DNA from: Pseudomonadota bacterium
GTDB lineage: Bacteria > Pseudomonadota > Gammaproteobacteria > Xanthomonadales > Xanthomonadaceae
Direction of reading: 5' to 3'
NCBI GenBank assembly: GCA_023399815.1
Contig: JAEWOJ010000018.1
Location: forward strand, 6,925-70,924
Length of the DNA: 64,000 nucleotides
Part shown: positions 59,097 through 64,000 of the stretch, one piece after another
Layout of the letters: every line of letters starts with the position of its first letter
Numbering within the stretch: the first letter of the stretch is position 1
Translations under genes and position numbers: made by a program
Notes under the pieces: model-generated
Database searches by the model: none
What the model saw: only the letters and a program-made list of their open reading frames with translations
Told to the model about the DNA's origin: nothing

Positions 59097-59130
59097 GGCT
59101 GTAGCCGCTCCGATGGGCGTGCGGAAGGGT

Positions 59131-60183
59131 TCACACCATCATCCGCACGCCCAGGTTCAGCAGCAGCCCGCCCCCCAGCAGCCAGGCGAACAGCAGCGCC
59201 GCCAGCAGCATCGGCCGCGGGCCGGCCCGGCGCAGCGCCGAGACGTGGGTGGTCAGGCCCAGCGCGGCCATCGCCATGGCCAGCAGCACGGTGTCCAGCC
59301 CGACCAGCGCATCGACCAGCCCGGCCGGCAGCCACTGCAGCGAATTGAACGCGATCACGCCGATGAAGCCGAACGCGAACCACGGGACGCGGATCTTCGT
59401 GCCTGGCCGGCCCATGCCCTGGCCGCGCGCCAGCCATGCCGACAGGCCGAGCAGGAACGGCGCCAGCATCATCACCCGCACCATCTTGGCGATGACCGCG
59501 GCGTCGGCGGCCGGCTGGCCGATGGCGCGGCCGGCCGCCACCACCTGCGCCACCTCGTGCACGGTGGAGCCGGTGAACACGCCGAAGCCGGCCTCGTCCA
59601 GCGGCATCCAGCCGGCGGCCACGCCCCACCGGTAGAGCAGCGGATACAGGAACATCGCCAGCGTGCCGAACACCACCACGGTCGCCACGGCAACGGCCAC
59701 CTGCTCGGTGCGTCCCCTGACCACCGGCTCGGCGGCCATCACCGCAGCGGCGCCGCAGATGGAGCTGCCGGCGCCGATCAGCAGCGCGGTATCGCGTTCC
59801 AGTCCCAGCACGCGGGTGCCCAGCCATGCCGCCAGCGCGAAGGTGGAGCACAGCACCAGCGCATCGATCATCACGCCGGTGGCGCCGACCTGACCGATGT
59901 CCTGCAGGGTCAGGCGCAGGCCGTAGAGGACGATCCCGGCGCGCAGCAGCGTGGCCTTGGAGATGCCGACGCCGATGGCCGCGCGCGGCGCCAGCGCGCC
60001 GTAGGTGGTATTGCCCAGGGCGATGCCGATCACGATGGCCAGCGTCAGCGCGCCGATGCCGTGGGCCTGCATCCATGGCAGGGCGCCGAGCCAGAGGGAC
60101 AGGCCGGAGATGGCGGCGGTCAGCAGCAGGCCGGGGAGCGGGGAAGGCCGGGCCGGAGCCAGCCCTTGCGTGGCGGTGTTCAT
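59131..60183 (-). CDS. yeiH: YeiH-family putative sulfate exporter
   Basis: The 350-residue membrane protein has about ten hydrophobic helices and the UPF0324/YeiH signature GAGSSICGAAAVMA near 138-151, HEVAQVVAAGRAIG near 208-221 and FGFIGVIAFNSL. It is probably a transporter in the inner membrane; some homologues are annotated as sulfate or tellurite exporters without firm proof. It is divergent from a LysR gene that is very likely its regulator, with a palindrome in the space between. Confidence 0.9.
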   Translation of the reverse strand: MNTATQGLAPARPSPLPGLLLTAAISGLSLWLGALPWMQAHGIGALTLAIVIGIALGNTTYGALAPRAAIGVGISKATLLRAGIVLYGLRLTLQDIGQVGATGVMIDALVLCSTFALAAWLGTRVLGLERDTALLIGAGSSICGAAAVMAAEPVVRGRTEQVAVAVATVVVFGTLAMFLYPLLYRWGVAAGWMPLDEAGFGVFTGSTVHEVAQVVAAGRAIGQPAADAAVIAKMVRVMMLAPFLLGLSAWLARGQGMGRPGTKIRVPWFAFGFIGVIAFNSLQWLPAGLVDALVGLDTVLLAMAMAALGLTTHVSALRRAGPRPMLLAALLFAWLLGGGLLLNLGVRMMV

Positions 60184-60231
60184 GACGGATGGTTATCAGG
60201 AGGTGGCCCATCCTGATCCCAAGACGATCAC

Positions 60232-60273
60232 CCGTAAAACAGATAGTATTCGTATGAATAACCTGTTTTACGG
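60232..60273. promoter_or_regulatory. nested palindromic operator of the yeiH/yeiE divergent promoter
   Basis: Outer arms CCGTAAAACAG (60232-60242) and CTGTTTTACGG (60263-60273) are perfectly complementary. Inside them TATTC-GTAT-GAATA (60247-60260) is a second perfect palindrome. The 42-bp site fills most of the 97-bp space between the divergent genes and ends 7 bp before the LysR start. It is a strong candidate LysR operator. Confidence 0.8.
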
Positions 60274-60280
60274 ATAGATC

Positions 60281-61180
60281 ATGCATCTCTCCCTGCGCCA
60301 GTTGCAGATCTTCTCGGCCATCGCCGAGGCGGGAACGACCACCGCCGCGGGCGACGCCATCGTCCTGTCGCAGTCGGCGGTGAGCGCGGCATTGAGCGAA
60401 CTGGAGAGCCTGCTGGGGCTGGCGCTGTTCGACCGGGTCGGGCGGCGGCTGGTGCTCAATGGCCATGGCCGTGCGCTGCTGCCGCAGGCGCGCGCCCTGC
60501 TGGCAGGCATGGACGACATCGAACGCCGTTTCCGCCGGGGCGACGAAACCGCCGCGCCGGTGCGCTGGCGGGTCGGGGCCAGCACCACGATCGGCAACTA
60601 CCTGATGCCGGCGCGCATCGCCGACCTGCGCGACGGCAACGAGCAGGCCCACGTCGATCTGGTGATCGGCAATACCCGCGAGATGATCGCTGCGGTGCAG
60701 AGGCTGGAAGTGGACATCGGCCTGATCGAGGGGCCGTGCCACGAGCCGGGGCTGGAGGTGGTGCCCTGGCGCGAGGACGAGCTGGTCGTCGTGTACGGCG
60801 AGCGCCATCCGCAGGCGGACGCACTGCGCGGAGGCGCGGACATGGCGCGCCTCCGCGCAGCCTGCTGGCTGCTGCGCGAGCCCGGTTCCGGCACCCGCGA
60901 GGCAGCCGAGCAGGCGCTGCTGCCGCATCTGCATGGTTTTGCCGAAGTGCTGCAACTGGGTGGCACCGAAGCGATCAAGCAGGGCGCGGTGGCCGGGCTC
61001 GGCCTGGCCTGCCTGTCGCGGCATGCGGTGGCCGACCTGGTCGCGCTGGGACGGCTGCATGCACTGGCCACGCCGCTGCCGCCGCTGCGGCGCCAGCTGT
61101 GGGCGGTGCGGCATCCCGGCAAGCGGGTGCCGGCCAGCCTGCGCCGGTTGCTGGCATTGACGCCGGACGTCTTCGCGTAG
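60281..61180 (+). CDS. yeiE: LysR-family regulator YeiE-like
   Basis: The 299-residue protein has the N-terminal helix-turn-helix (LRQLQIFSAIAEAGTTTAAG, then LSQSAVSAALSELESLLGLA) and the LysR effector-binding domain with GASTTIGNYLMPARIADL and REPGSGTREAAEQALL, as in YeiE/CysB-like regulators. It is divergent from yeiH with a nested palindrome between. Its TAG stop codon is part of a GTAG-REP head, so the last codon and stop are set by the inserted repeat. Confidence 0.9.
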   Translation: MHLSLRQLQIFSAIAEAGTTTAAGDAIVLSQSAVSAALSELESLLGLALFDRVGRRLVLNGHGRALLPQARALLAGMDDIERRFRRGDETAAPVRWRVGASTTIGNYLMPARIADLRDGNEQAHVDLVIGNTREMIAAVQRLEVDIGLIEGPCHEPGLEVVPWREDELVVVYGERHPQADALRGGADMARLRAACWLLREPGSGTREAAEQALLPHLHGFAEVLQLGGTEAIKQGAVAGLGLACLSRHAVADLVALGRLHALATPLPPLRRQLWAVRHPGKRVPASLRRLLALTPDVFA

Positions 61181-61250
61181 GCCGGGGCAACGCCTCCGGC
61201 GCTTCATGCACGCGCTGGAAAGCCGGTCGGGGATGTAACCCCCGACCTAC
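61177..61250. repeat. paired GTAG-REP, GGTCGGGG subfamily, overlapping the yeiE stop
   Basis: GTAGGCCGGGGCAACGCCTC plus CGGC (61177-61200) faces an inverted copy ending ACCCCCGACCTAC (61238-61250). It is the same subfamily as the pair at 14341-14542. The GTAG at 61177-61180 contains the yeiE stop codon. Confidence 0.85.
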
Positions 61251-61279
61251 GCTGCTGTTGCAGCCCGTACAATGCGCGC

Positions 61280-63157
<1,878 letters not shown>

Positions 63158-63180
63158 GCTGCCGCCACCGCCGCGCGTCC

Positions 63181-63262
63181 CTGTAGGAGCGGCTTCAGCC
63201 GCGATCGCCGGCCCAAGAGACATCGCAGCTGACCCTGTTCGCGGCTGAAGCCGCTCCTACAC
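63181..63262. repeat. paired GTAG-REP hairpin, GGCTTC subfamily
   Basis: Perfect 23-bp inverted repeat: TGTAGGAGCGGCTTCAGCCG plus CGA at 63182-63204 and its complement at 63239-63261. Each arm has its own stem GCGGCT-TC-AGCCGC. Compared with the copies near 20.0 and 40.3 kb, both sides of this inner stem have changed together. Confidence 0.9.
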
Positions 63263-63294
63263 GGGCCAGCTGATCAGCTGCGCGTGCCAGCGCT

Positions 63295-64000
63295 CTACTC
63301 GCGCAATCGCGGCACACCGTGCGCGTCCCGGTCCTCGAACACCGCCGGGTCGGCGATCTGTCCGTGCAGTTCGCGTGGCGGCACGGGCACGACCGCCTGG
63401 CCGCGGCTTGCGGCCAGCGCGTTGGCGTAGCACTGCCAGGCGCGTCCGTCGTCGCCGCTGCGGGCGTAGCCATCGCCCAGGGTTTCCCAGGCATCGCTGC
63501 CGCCACCCTGTGCGAGCGCGCGATGCAGCGCGGCTTCTGCCCGCGGCCAGTCGCCGCCGGCCTGCGCGAACCGGGCCTGGGTCAACAGAAGTGACGGGCT
63601 GCCCGGATGCGCCTTGAGCCAGCGCTCGACCTGGGCCTGGCGATGCTCCATGCGCCCGACCGGCAGCAGACCGTAGCGGGTCGCCAGGCCTTCATCCCAG
63701 CGCGTGTCCAGCGCGTGCTCGATGCTCTTCGTCGCCGCGTCCTCCCAGCCGAAGGCGGCGGCGCGGCTGGCGTAGGCATCCACGACCGCCGGGTCCGTTT
63801 TCAGCGTCTTGGGCAGGGCGTCCCAGCGTTCGGCCAGCGCGTTGGTGTCGGCGGCTTCACGCAGTGATGCCTCGGCCCAGAGCGTTTCGCGCTCGTCCAG
63901 CAACGCCTGCGGCCAGGCGTGCTGCTGGCGCAGTGCGCCGAGCAGTCCCCAGGCCTCCGCGGCCTGGCCGTTGGCGGCCAGCGCTTCGGCACGCAGGGCC
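63295..64000 (-). CDS. hemY: HemY-family protein (5' part beyond window edge)
   Basis: Inner-membrane protein associated with late protohaem synthesis in enterobacteria, with a periplasmic or cytoplasmic TPR tail. The visible 235 residues are its C-terminal part, with TPR helices AWGLLGALRQQHAWPQALLD, LPKTLKTDPAVVDAYASRAA, RQAQVERWLKAHPGSPSLLL and AWETLGDGYARSGDDGRAWQ. Family members are about 400 residues, so about 170 N-terminal residues, including the two membrane helices, are missing on the right. Upstream partners hemC/hemD/hemX would be expected there. Confidence 0.85.
   Translation of the reverse strand, partial: ALRAEALAANGQAAEAWGLLGALRQQHAWPQALLDERETLWAEASLREAADTNALAERWDALPKTLKTDPAVVDAYASRAAAFGWEDAATKSIEHALDTRWDEGLATRYGLLPVGRMEHRQAQVERWLKAHPGSPSLLLTQARFAQAGGDWPRAEAALHRALAQGGGSDAWETLGDGYARSGDDGRAWQCYANALAASRGQAVVPVPPRELHGQIADPAVFEDRDAHGVPRLRE

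Overview
The window is high-GC DNA from a gammaproteobacterium of the Xanthomonadaceae/Lysobacteraceae type (Xanthomonas, Stenotrophomonas, Lysobacter, Pseudoxanthomonas group). This rests on the zwf-glk-pgl-edd Entner-Doudoroff run divergent from a ugpC-type ATPase, a FabV enoyl reductase, a FimX-like degenerate GGDEF/EAL protein, a SmeVWX-like efflux operon carrying an SDR gene, and abundant GTAG-headed REP hairpins and CTCTCCC-type intergenic repeats. The genus cannot be fixed from the sequence alone. I saw no rRNA, tRNA, CRISPR array, phage or intact insertion sequence.

Layout. 1-7.3 kb: glucose catabolism (edd cut by the left edge, pgl, glk, zwf on the minus strand), the divergent sugar-ABC ATPase, and ygfZ. 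7.3-11.8 kb: a complete succinate dehydrogenase block, from the assembly factor SdhAF4 through sdhCDAB to sdhE and ygfX. 11.8-24 kb: lipoprotein export (lolCD), repair and iron proteins (mutY-yggX), ftsY, an orphan mini flagellar-rod-like protein, htpG, rsmD-coaD, a ferredoxin and gamma-glutamyltransferase. 24.4-28.3 kb: an MBL hydrolase, then a visibly AT-richer islet (HxlR regulator divergent from a SnoaL-like protein and an SDR, ending in a broken LysR gene), then upp. 29-38 kb: a LysR regulator divergent from a MexEF/SmeVWX-type RND pump with an SDR gene between pump and outer-membrane channel. 38-48 kb: a class III aminotransferase divergent from an Lrp regulator, then queA-tgt-yajC-secD-secF and fabV. 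48-64 kb: a FimX-like c-di-GMP effector, a flavoprotein, yaeQ, yaiI, a cold-shock gene, selO-apt, dbpA, a flavin monooxygenase, the yeiH/yeiE divergent pair, uup and the 3' part of hemY, cut by the right edge.

Most of the window is core metabolism. The accessory material is the 25.3-27.6 kb islet, the efflux operon and the repeats. The most interesting sequence-level observations are: GTAG-REP elements whose internal stems covary between copies; REP heads that supply the stop codons of two genes; a 129-bp tandem duplication that copied the 3' end of yggX; strong palindromes in several divergent promoters (zwf/ugpC, the efflux operon, lrp, yeiH/yeiE); and an orphan 99-residue flagellar-rod-like protein. 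I did not find a clear new multi-gene system. Start codons were chosen from family length, Shine-Dalgarno matches and overlaps, and several have alternatives that are noted.
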